DNA of 47,734 bases, taken from positions 796,839 through 844,572 of the forward strand of contig NZ_LGRA01000008.1 of NCBI RefSeq assembly GCF_003116095.1, in the 5' to 3' direction. Both the position numbers and the translations under genes were made by a program. The notes under the pieces were generated by a model. That model made no database searches, was not told where the DNA came from, and saw only the letters and a program-made list of their open reading frames with translations. This document shows, piece by piece, positions 7,986-15,245 of this stretch. Position 1 is the first letter of the stretch, and the number at the start of each line of letters is the position of its first letter. This stretch comes from Azospirillum sp. TSO35-2. Lineage in GTDB: Bacteria > Pseudomonadota > Alphaproteobacteria > Azospirillales > Azospirillaceae.

Positions 7986-9185
7986 ATGACCGACGAGATG
8001 ATGGCGCTTCGCGCGCTGCTGGAGAAGAGCCCTGATGCCGACGTGCTGCGCGAGATGATCGGCTTTGCGGCCGAGCGGCTGATGGAATTGGAGGTGCAGG
8101 GCCTGACCGGTGCCGCGCACGGCGAACGCTCCGCGGAGCGGCTGGTCCAGCGCAACGGCTACCGCGAGCGGGACTGGGAGACCCGTGCCGGCACGGTCGA
8201 GTTGCGCATCCCCAAGCTGCGAAAGGGCAGCTATTTCCCCGGCTTCCTGGAACCACGCCGGATGGCCGAGAAGGCGCTGACCGCCGTGATCCAGGAAGCC
8301 TACGTCCACGGGATCTCGACACGCTCGGTGGACGACCTGGTCAAGGCGCTCGGCATGAGCGGCATCTCGAAGAGCCAGGTCAGCCGGTTGTGCGAAGAGA
8401 TCGACGAGCGGGTGAGCACTTTCCTGGGGCGCCCCATCGAAGGCGATTGGCCCTACCTGTGGATCGACGCCACCTACGTGAAGGTCCGCCAGAACGGGCG
8501 CATCGTCTCGGTCGCGATCACCATCGCCGTAGCGGTGAACACCGATGGCCGGCGCGAGGTGCTGGGCATGGACATCGGCGCCTCGGAAACCGAGACCTTC
8601 TGGATCGAGTTCCTGCGCAAGCTGAAGCGCCGTGGGCTGGCCGGGGTGAAGCTGGTGATCTCGGATGCCCACGAGGGCATCAAAGCCGCCGTGTCCAAGG
8701 TGTTCCGCGCCACATGGCAGCGCTGTCGGGTCCACTTCATGCGCAACGCGCTGGCGCATGCCGGCCGGAGCGGCCGGCGCGTGGTGTCGGCCATCATCGC
8801 CACCGCGTTTGCCCAGGATGACGCCGGCGCCGCCAAGGCGCAGTGGCGCCAAGTCGCTGATCAGGTCCGCCCCAAGTTGCCGAAGCTGGCCGCCCTGCTC
8901 GATGAAGCGGAAGAGGACGTGCTGGCCTTCATGACCTTTCCCAAAGAGCACCGGGCGAAGATCCACAGCACGAACCCACTGGAGCGGCTGAACGGCGAGA
9001 TCAAGCGGCGCACCGAGGTGGTCGGCATCTTCCCAAACGAGGCGGCGATCACCCGGCTGATCGGCGCCATTCTGCTCGAGCAGAATGATGAATGGGCCGT
9101 GCAGCGGGCGCGCTACATGACCCTGGAAACCATCGCCCCGCTGCGCGATGATCTCGCCCTCACGTTGCCTGCTGCGGCCGCGTGA
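7986..9185 (+). CDS. IS256-family (mutator-type) transposase
   Basis: A 399-residue transposase counted from the ATG at 7986; a GTG nine bases earlier is also in frame. The sequence carries the DDE nuclease core of the family: '[15 protein letters not shown]' (first Asp), '[16 protein letters not shown]' (second Asp) and '[23 protein letters not shown]' (Glu region). It is full length and uninterrupted, so the element should be able to move. It would also be able to mobilise the related but degraded copies if their ends were intact. Confidence 0.93.
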   Translation: MTDEMMALRALLEKSPDADVLREMIGFAAERLMELEVQGLTGAAHGERSAERLVQRNGYRERDWETRAGTVELRIPKLRKGSYFPGFLEPRRMAEKALTAVIQEAYVHGISTRSVDDLVKALGMSGISKSQVSRLCEEIDERVSTFLGRPIEGDWPYLWIDATYVKVRQNGRIVSVAITIAVAVNTDGRREVLGMDIGASETETFWIEFLRKLKRRGLAGVKLVISDAHEGIKAAVSKVFRATWQRCRVHFMRNALAHAGRSGRRVVSAIIATAFAQDDAGAAKAQWRQVADQVRPKLPKLAALLDEAEEDVLAFMTFPKEHRAKIHSTNPLERLNGEIKRRTEVVGIFPNEAAITRLIGAILLEQNDEWAVQRARYMTLETIAPLRDDLALTLPAAAA

Positions 9186-9308
9186 ACGTCCCGGCCAGAC
9201 GCGCCGGAGACCACGAGAGCACCCCAGCTCCTACACCACGTCTCGGGACACGACCGTCGCTGCTTGGGCCGAAATGAGCCCGCATCAGCAAGGACGGGGC
9301 CATGCACC

Positions 9309-9486
9309 ATGCAAAGCGTAGCGCAGTTCGCCGCCTATGTCGGCATAGATGTCAGTGCCCACCAGCTGGACGTTCACGTCCTGCCGACGCGGACCTCCTT
9401 TCGCCTGCCCAACACCCGATCCGGGATCTGGGACCTGATCAGCCGCTTGGCCGAGATGGACGAGGTGCTGTTCGTCCTCGAGGTAG
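9309..9486 (+). pseudogene. IS110-family transposase, N-terminal fragment
   Basis: Starting at the ATG at 9309 the frame reads 'MQSVAQFAAYVGIDVSAHQLDVHV' up to 'MDEVLFVLEVA'. This is the N-terminal RuvC-like DEDD region of IS110-family transposases, with the first catalytic Asp in 'GIDVS'. Homology stops near 9486, where the DNA switches to an IS5-type transposase read in the opposite direction. About 59 residues of a protein that is normally over 300 remain. Confidence 0.75.
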
Positions 9487-9686
9487 CCATACAGGGTGGA
9501 GACCGGCGGGTATTCGCGCGGCAGCATGCGCCATTGGCCTCCGGCGCGCAGTGTATAGAGGATGACGTTGAAGACGGCGCGCATGTCGGTGGAGCGCTGC
9601 CGCCCACCGGGCCCGGCCAGCGGGATCATCGGCTGGATCAGGGCCCATTGCTCATCCGGCAGATCGGTCGGGTACAGGCTGGGCAT
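9486..9686 (-). pseudogene. IS5-family transposase, N-terminal fragment
   Basis: The minus strand from the ATG at 9686 reads 'MPSLYPTDLPDEQWALIQPM', then a Gly/Arg-rich segment and 'YTLRAGGQWRMLPREYPP', the N-terminal domain of IS5-group transposases. It ends abruptly at 'STLYGYL', where it meets the IS110 fragment tail to tail at about 9486. The missing C-terminal part carries the last catalytic residues, so it is inactive. About 130 bases of non-coding DNA separate it from the STAND gene. Confidence 0.75.
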
Positions 9687-9818
9687 CGCACGCTCTTCTC
9701 GTTATGAGAGGCGCGTAGATACGCCCCACCCTCCGAGACTGTCCCGCCCTTGAATATTGGGATTTGCTGCGTAATAAACTTTCAAAGCGTGCTCTAAGGG
9801 GGGGGCGGAGTTCGCCCG

Positions 9819-12800
9819 CTACCGAAATTTGGATTCCTGAGGGCTCCCGTGGCCGCTCCACCATCCGGACCCCTCGGGGCCGGAAATCGCCCGGTCCCAC
9901 GCAAGGAAACTCTTCGCGACCCGTTTCAGACGCTGGAATTCCGGTCGGCTGTCGTCGATGTCAGGCCCGAGGCACCGCACGCAGAGTTCCGGCAGCAGGC
10001 GCGCCCGGTCGGCGAAGGACACGAGGGCGCCGATCCAGTCCTCGGGGTTGCTTTCCACCATGCCCCACAGGTGCTGCGGCAGGAACTCACGTGGGACAAT
10101 GGTCATGGAACTGCAAAGATCTTCCAGCAGGAAACGGATCTCATGCCGATACGGCAAATGAGCCTTTCGACGCACCGAATCTCTCACCGACGGGTGGCCG
10201 TACAATGCTTCGATGAGCGCGGCGCGCAGAGGACGGTGGAACTCGATAGTCGTTCCGCGCAACAGCAGCACCGCACCGGCTACAAAATTGGGGTGCTTTG
10301 GTCGGAGCGCGAGTGCCGGCCTTATGGTCCGCAGTTCTCGCAGGGCACGGCCGACCTCGGCATAGGGAGCTCCATTCAGCCGGCGGAGCATGTCCTCGGC
10401 ATATGAGAACTTCGTATGATCGAGATCCGCCAAGCCTGCGGCGTCCTGCCGCAACCTGTTCCACCAATCGGCCTGTGCCACCGTCAAGGCTTCCAGGTTG
10501 GGCCGCCAGTAGATCGCATCACCGAACCGGAGCGCGCGCACCAGATAGAGCCGCGTGTGCGCTTCGACCGCACCCTTCCCCCTGATCCACGAATCAGGCG
10601 CGGTGTGGACTCCATGGAAGGCCTCCGCTACCGCGATAAGGCTGGGAAAAACGCCGGGGCTTATGCCTCGGCAAAGCCACCGCAGCACATCGATGTGGTA
10701 TGGGGAAAGCCTCTCCTCCGACAAGAGCCGCAACCGCGTGATCCAGTAGAGCCGGGACAGAAGCCGGCCACTCAGCCGGCCTACCGGCGGGGAGACTTCC
10801 TGAAGCTGCTCCATGACCAAGTCCGCATGGGCTTCACCGGTCCACCACTCCGCGGTGTCGGCCAGCGCTTGCAGGACAAAGGTCGGCGGAACGCCGAAGG
10901 GCCGTGTCGGGCGGGAACGGTACAGTTCCAAGGCGGGCCAGGCGTCTCCGCGTTTGACGAGCTTTGCGCCCTGTCCGTCCTCCTCGTCCAGCCCCTCAAG
11001 GTAAATCCTCCACTCGTTGTCGGATAGAACGTCCTCTGGCGCTCCTATGGTCGCCGTAAGCGGCTCCGACTGGTCCCGAATCCGCTCGGGAAGATCCTCG
11101 ATCCACCGGCCGAGCAGGGGGAGGAGGGCGCTCTGCTCCGCCGACAGGGTCTGCACGTCCCCGCGCAGGATCCGGTGGTACAGGGCGAGGGCGCGGTCCA
11201 GAGAGGTGCGCCGGCGCTGGTGCCAGGCGATGGCGCGGTCCCGCACCGCGGCGCGCAGGGCATCGTGTTCGGGCGCCGCCTCCAGCATGCGCAGGATCAG
11301 CGCGCGCAGCTCCGGGTGGAAGGTGAAGGAGGTCTTGGACGGCGCCGGCACCACCAGCCACGCCGTGCGCAGCAGCGCGTCGAACACCTTGCGCGGCAGG
11401 TCGGGGCGCGGGAGGTCGTGGGGCGGCGTCGCCTCGCGCTTGCCGGCGTGGTCCGCCGCCGGAACGACGACGTCGCGCACAAGGCGCAGGTTCACCTCGG
11501 GGAGCAGGATGGCGGCCAGGGCGTAGGGCCGGGCGACCGGATTCGGCAGATGCGCGATGACCCGTTGCGTCAGATAGCGCGCGGCGGTCGCGCGGTCGAT
11601 GCGCCCCTGCGCGTGGGCCTTGCGGATCTCCTCCAGCTCGCCCGGCGCTTCGGTGAACAGCGTGGCGGCGATGCGTAGCACCAGCGGATTGCCGGGAAGG
11701 GCGCGCGCGGCCACCCGCGCCAGTTCCTTGTCCCGCACGCCCGCGTCCATCAGCAGCCGGAGCGCGTCGTCCTCCGGCAGGTCGCCCAGCGCGATCGGAT
11801 CGCCGACGCGGTGCCCGTCGTTCCGCAGCATCTCGCCGACGTCCCGCACGCCCGCCATCCCCGGCGCGTCGCGGGAGGCGAGCACGACCCGAAGGTCCGG
11901 GACTCCCGCCGTTTCCACCAGGGACTCCAGCCAGCCGATCAGGTCTAGGATGACGGCGTGGCCGCGGACCGACACGACTTCCAGGGTGTCGAGGACGAGC
12001 GCCAGCGGGCGCCCGGCCGGGAGGATCGGGGCGCTCGCCGTCTCCGGGGCGAGGGCGTTGTAGACGAGCGAGTTCCGCGCGGGCGCGTCGCTGGAGACCA
12101 CGGATTCCAGCGCCTCCGACCGGCCGCTCTCCCGCTGGGCCACGAAGGACCGCCGCACGTCGGGTCTGCGGGATGATCCCGGCCGCCCGGAGGCCGCCTT
12201 CAGGTCTTCGCGCAGGCCCTGGCGGGACGACACCAGCCGCTCGGCCAGGGCACGGCATGCTGGGGCCGCTTGGGGCGCGGCGATTGCAATCTGCTCCAGC
12301 AGCGCGAGGTCGAGCGACACATGGTCGGCCGGGTCCAGGTCCGGCCGGTCGAAGTCCAGATGCGCCAGCACCGGGGCGCCGGGCGTGTCGGACACCCGGC
12401 GCTCCGCCTCCGCCAGCACGGTCGACTTGCCCGAGCCTCCGACCCCGTGGATCTGGAGCGCGGCGATGGAGCGCGTCGGCCGGTACGGTTCCGTCAGGAA
12501 GGCGGTCAGGCGCGTCACCGCGTCCTCGCGGCCCACGAAGCCGGCGGACAGGAGGCGCTCGATCTCCGCCGCGCGGGCGGTGCCGGAAATCCGGGCGGCG
12601 ACGCGGTCCCGGATCCCGTCCGCGCCGCCGATCCGGCTGCCGATCACGCCGGCGACCGCGTGGAGGGCCTGCAATTCCTCCACGGAAAGCCGCCCCAGGT
12701 CCTGGCCGCCGGGGCCGAACAGCCCGCGCAGGGCGCCGCGGACGGGGTCGTGCGCGTCGCCCTCCCACCGCTGCGTCGCCAGCTCCTTCAGGATGTCCTC

Positions 12801-13127
12801 CTTCGAAGCCCCGGCGAGGACGCGGCGGCGGGCGCCCGGACCGAGAAACCACTGGCCGGGCCGCTGGGCGAAGGAGGTCTCGATCTCCGACGCCAGCGCG
12901 TTCAGCGCCAAGACCCGGAGCGGGTCCGGCGTGTCGTCGTCGATCAGGCGGCGGGGGTTGACCCACCCCCGCAAGGCCAACCGGAACCGCACGGTGTCGG
13001 CAAGGCGCGCCTCCGGCGAACGCTCGTCGGGAGGCGGGGACGCCTGCGGCAGGTCGGCCGCCGCCAGCGTCCCCATGGCCGCCGCGATCGCCGCGCCGAT
13101 CTGCCGTCCGGATCGGTTGGACATCAT
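9819..13127 (-). CDS. Large STAND-type P-loop NTPase of protease operon
   Basis: A 1102-residue protein. The N-terminal ~180 residues are helical and not recognised. A STAND-like NTPase follows: 'FVGREDAVTRL' leads into Walker A 'IHGVGGSGKST' (about 226-236) and Walker B-like 'LALVLDTLEVV' near 380. 'RVVLASRDAP' fits a sensor-like Arg, and 'LPGNPLVLRIAATL' fits the GxP-type winged-helix transition seen in STAND proteins. The C-terminal 500 residues are helical and could be a TPR-like sensor. The gene starts 4 bases after the trypsin-ATPase stop codon, so the two are co-translated. In this family class the NTPase usually senses a trigger and switches a linked effector; here the effectors would be the upstream proteases. 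The precise family is not recognised. Confidence 0.75.
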   Translation of the reverse strand: MMSNRSGRQIGAAIAAAMGTLAAADLPQASPPPDERSPEARLADTVRFRLALRGWVNPRRLIDDDTPDPLRVLALNALASEIETSFAQRPGQWFLGPGARRRVLAGASKEDILKELATQRWEGDAHDPVRGALRGLFGPGGQDLGRLSVEELQALHAVAGVIGSRIGGADGIRDRVAARISGTARAAEIERLLSAGFVGREDAVTRLTAFLTEPYRPTRSIAALQIHGVGGSGKSTVLAEAERRVSDTPGAPVLAHLDFDRPDLDPADHVSLDLALLEQIAIAAPQAAPACRALAERLVSSRQGLREDLKAASGRPGSSRRPDVRRSFVAQRESGRSEALESVVSSDAPARNSLVYNALAPETASAPILPAGRPLALVLDTLEVVSVRGHAVILDLIGWLESLVETAGVPDLRVVLASRDAPGMAGVRDVGEMLRNDGHRVGDPIALGDLPEDDALRLLMDAGVRDKELARVAARALPGNPLVLRIAATLFTEAPGELEEIRKAHAQGRIDRATAARYLTQRVIAHLPNPVARPYALAAILLPEVNLRLVRDVVVPAADHAGKREATPPHDLPRPDLPRKVFDALLRTAWLVVPAPSKTSFTFHPELRALILRMLEAAPEHDALRAAVRDRAIAWHQRRRTSLDRALALYHRILRGDVQTLSAEQSALLPLLGRWIEDLPERIRDQSEPLTATIGAPEDVLSDNEWRIYLEGLDEEDGQGAKLVKRGDAWPALELYRSRPTRPFGVPPTFVLQALADTAEWWTGEAHADLVMEQLQEVSPPVGRLSGRLLSRLYWITRLRLLSEERLSPYHIDVLRWLCRGISPGVFPSLIAVAEAFHGVHTAPDSWIRGKGAVEAHTRLYLVRALRFGDAIYWRPNLEALTVAQADWWNRLRQDAAGLADLDHTKFSYAEDMLRRLNGAPYAEVGRALRELRTIRPALALRPKHPNFVAGAVLLLRGTTIEFHRPLRAALIEALYGHPSVRDSVRRKAHLPYRHEIRFLLEDLCSSMTIVPREFLPQHLWGMVESNPEDWIGALVSFADRARLLPELCVRCLGPDIDDSRPEFQRLKRVAKSFLAWDRAISGPEGSGWWSGHGSPQESKFR

Positions 13128-13131
13128 CGCC

Positions 13132-15216
13132 TCATCCCCCGTTCTGGCCGCCGGCGGACCCGGAATCCACGTCCGTCAGCACCTGATGGTAGATCGTCAA
13201 CGCCGCCAGCACCGCTTCGGCCGTCTGAAGCGCGGGCACCGCGTTGCGCAGGCCCGGCCCGGCCTTCCAGTCCTTCAGCCATCGCTCGCGCAGCACGCCC
13301 GGCCGGGGAGCGGTCAGCCCACGCTCCTTGTAGATCCCCTGTATGAAACGGATCAGTTCCTCCTCACCGGCGGCCGGCATGTCGAACTCTTCCGTCGCGG
13401 GCAGCGGGTCGGGAGCGGCCTGGAGGCGGGCGTCGAGCTGCGTGAGCCCCTGTTCGCCGAGCGCGATGACCAGGATGCGGACCCACGGTTCCGCGGCGAG
13501 CTGGCCGATCAGCTCCAGCCAGGGCTTGACGTCCGCCGCCTCCGCTCCGTCCGGGCCGAAGTCGAAGGCGACGAAGAGCGGCGGTCCCTCGGCGGTCCGC
13601 TCCAGTCCGCCATGGCGCCGCAGCGTGGCGATGATCGTGCCCGCGTCGGCGTAGCGCACCGCCGCCGGATCGGTGCGCAGCAGCGTGTCGCCGTCCCGCG
13701 CCTGTCCCAGCTTGGCCAGCGCCTCCGACCAGGACAGCATGGTGGTAAGCGTCGAGGTGACGCGGACCAGATCGCGCTCCGGCTGGTCGAGCTTGGCCCC
13801 GACGATGCGCGCCGCGAAGGACTTGCCGGTGCCGGGCTCGCCGGTCACGTAGGCGATGCGGTGGTTCGGCCCCGCCTTCGCGCGGTCGATCCAGGCTTCC
13901 AGCTCCTTGCGCTCGAACCAGGGATGCTCGGTCCCGAGGTCGGCCCCGGCGCCCGGAACCGCACCGAGCGCGGCGCCGACCCGCGCCTCCCAATCCTTCT
14001 GATGGTCCGGCCCGGCGAGGCGCAGCCCGACCTTGTACCAGTCGTCGATCAGGCCGGGCTCGTTCATCACCAGCCCCGGCGACCGGGGTTTCGAGAGCAG
14101 GGGGTCGGCTTGCGACTTGCGCTGAAGGTCGCGGATGGCGGCGAGGCTCACCGCGCGGTTGACGGCCGCCAGCGGCTGGCCGTTCCCGTCGCGCAGGGAG
14201 GCGCCGGAGCCATTGATGGTGGGGAAGCCCCCTTCGTGCAGGGCCACCGGTTTGCCGCGCGCGCCGATGCAGCAGCCCCCCGACATGCCCGCGACGGTGT
14301 TCGTCCGGTAGAAGATGCGGCCGGCGGGGGTGTCGATGTCATGCACGGTGTCGCCGTCGAACTTCGGCGCGTTGCTGCCGAGAGGATAGCCGATCACGAA
14401 GCACTTGCGGTCCCTTTCGGCCCATTCGGCGTTAGTGATGTCCAGCGGCGGGATGTCGCTGACCTGGCGGGCAAGCCGGACGAGCGCGTAGTCGAGCTTT
14501 CCGGCGGCCGCCGCGCCGAGGGTCCGCAGCAGCGTGTTCGGCGGGTCTCCATGGGGCAGCGAACAGTCGATCAGCCCATTGGGGTGGGGTGCGATCTGGA
14601 TTTCCCTCGGCACGCGCTTGGACTTGGGGAACAGGAAGACGAGGTCCTCCTTCAGCTTCCGGGCGAAGCACGATTTTGCCGCGCCCGGCGGCGTTTCCTC
14701 GCCGCACACGACGTGCGCGCTGGTCAGCACGAGGTCGGCGCCGACGAGGAACGCCGTGCCGATCACGGCGCCGTCGAGCATCACACAGGCGCTGGCCTCG
14801 CATGCGGCCTCCAGCCCGTAGATTACGGAGGCGTCGAGAAGGCCCGCGTCCCGGTTGATCATGAGCTGCATGACGCCCGCCGCCTGCCAGAGCTTGGCGA
14901 TCTCCTCGACCTCGGCCTCGGGCCGCTTGTTCAGGCGCTCCATCTCAACGATGGCGATGGACAGCTCGTGCAGGAAGCCGAACCGCTCCGCCTCGCGGCA
15001 GGCTTCCAGAATCAGCTGCCGTTCGAGCGGAATTTCGGACGGCTGGGTTTCCGCCTTGAGAGCCACATCGGCTTCGAGCTGCGGGCAGCTGCGGGCGGCG
15101 GTGCCCCGCCGCTCACGGTTGTAGGAATAGCGCAGCCCCTCCCACGGCAGCCGGGTCCAGGCGGCAAGCCGCTCGGCATTGCCGGCAACGCCATCGACAT
15201 GCTTGGTGCCATCCAT
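13132..15216 (-). CDS. Trypsin-like protease fused to P-loop ATPase
   Basis: A 694-residue protein. Residues ~60-120 form a helical region of the sort found as an effector-associated adaptor. A trypsin-like domain follows with His168 ('VLTSAHVV'), Asp242 ('KLDYALVRL') and Ser312 ('VAGMSGGCC'). A P-loop domain with Walker A 'VTGEPGTGKSFAAR' (~457-470) and an Asp-rich stretch 'PPLFVAFDFGPDG' as the probable Walker B comes next. All three catalytic protease residues are present. I start at the ATG at 15216; the same frame stays open far upstream, but that part is antisense-like noise over the previous gene. The start lies 29 bases after the double-protease stop. It may be a protease activated or unlocked by NTP binding; no substrate is known. 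Confidence 0.8.
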   Translation of the reverse strand: MDGTKHVDGVAGNAERLAAWTRLPWEGLRYSYNRERRGTAARSCPQLEADVALKAETQPSEIPLERQLILEACREAERFGFLHELSIAIVEMERLNKRPEAEVEEIAKLWQAAGVMQLMINRDAGLLDASVIYGLEAACEASACVMLDGAVIGTAFLVGADLVLTSAHVVCGEETPPGAAKSCFARKLKEDLVFLFPKSKRVPREIQIAPHPNGLIDCSLPHGDPPNTLLRTLGAAAAGKLDYALVRLARQVSDIPPLDITNAEWAERDRKCFVIGYPLGSNAPKFDGDTVHDIDTPAGRIFYRTNTVAGMSGGCCIGARGKPVALHEGGFPTINGSGASLRDGNGQPLAAVNRAVSLAAIRDLQRKSQADPLLSKPRSPGLVMNEPGLIDDWYKVGLRLAGPDHQKDWEARVGAALGAVPGAGADLGTEHPWFERKELEAWIDRAKAGPNHRIAYVTGEPGTGKSFAARIVGAKLDQPERDLVRVTSTLTTMLSWSEALAKLGQARDGDTLLRTDPAAVRYADAGTIIATLRRHGGLERTAEGPPLFVAFDFGPDGAEAADVKPWLELIGQLAAEPWVRILVIALGEQGLTQLDARLQAAPDPLPATEEFDMPAAGEEELIRFIQGIYKERGLTAPRPGVLRERWLKDWKAGPGLRNAVPALQTAEAVLAALTIYHQVLTDVDSGSAGGQNGG

Positions 15217-15245
15217 GTGCCGCCCGGACTCCCTGATTTCCGGCT

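Larger units (their letters stand above)
7825..9255 (+). mobile_element. Complete IS256-family element
   Basis: The element is bounded by imperfect terminal inverted repeats of about 31 bases (7825-7856 and 9224-9255), sharing a conserved GTGGTGTAGGAGCTG block. It carries one transposase gene. A near-perfect 21-bp inverted repeat (7852-7872 with 7896-7916, one mismatch) lies between the left end and the gene. No clear 8-9 bp target duplication flanks it, so the present flanks may have rearranged after insertion. Confidence 0.88.

Noticed and set aside
1..9255. The RiPP operon as a classical composite transposon
   Set aside because: The two bracketing IS256-type elements are different elements by sequence, no target duplications are visible, and the left element is cut by the window. 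Transfer is plausible but not this exact structure.
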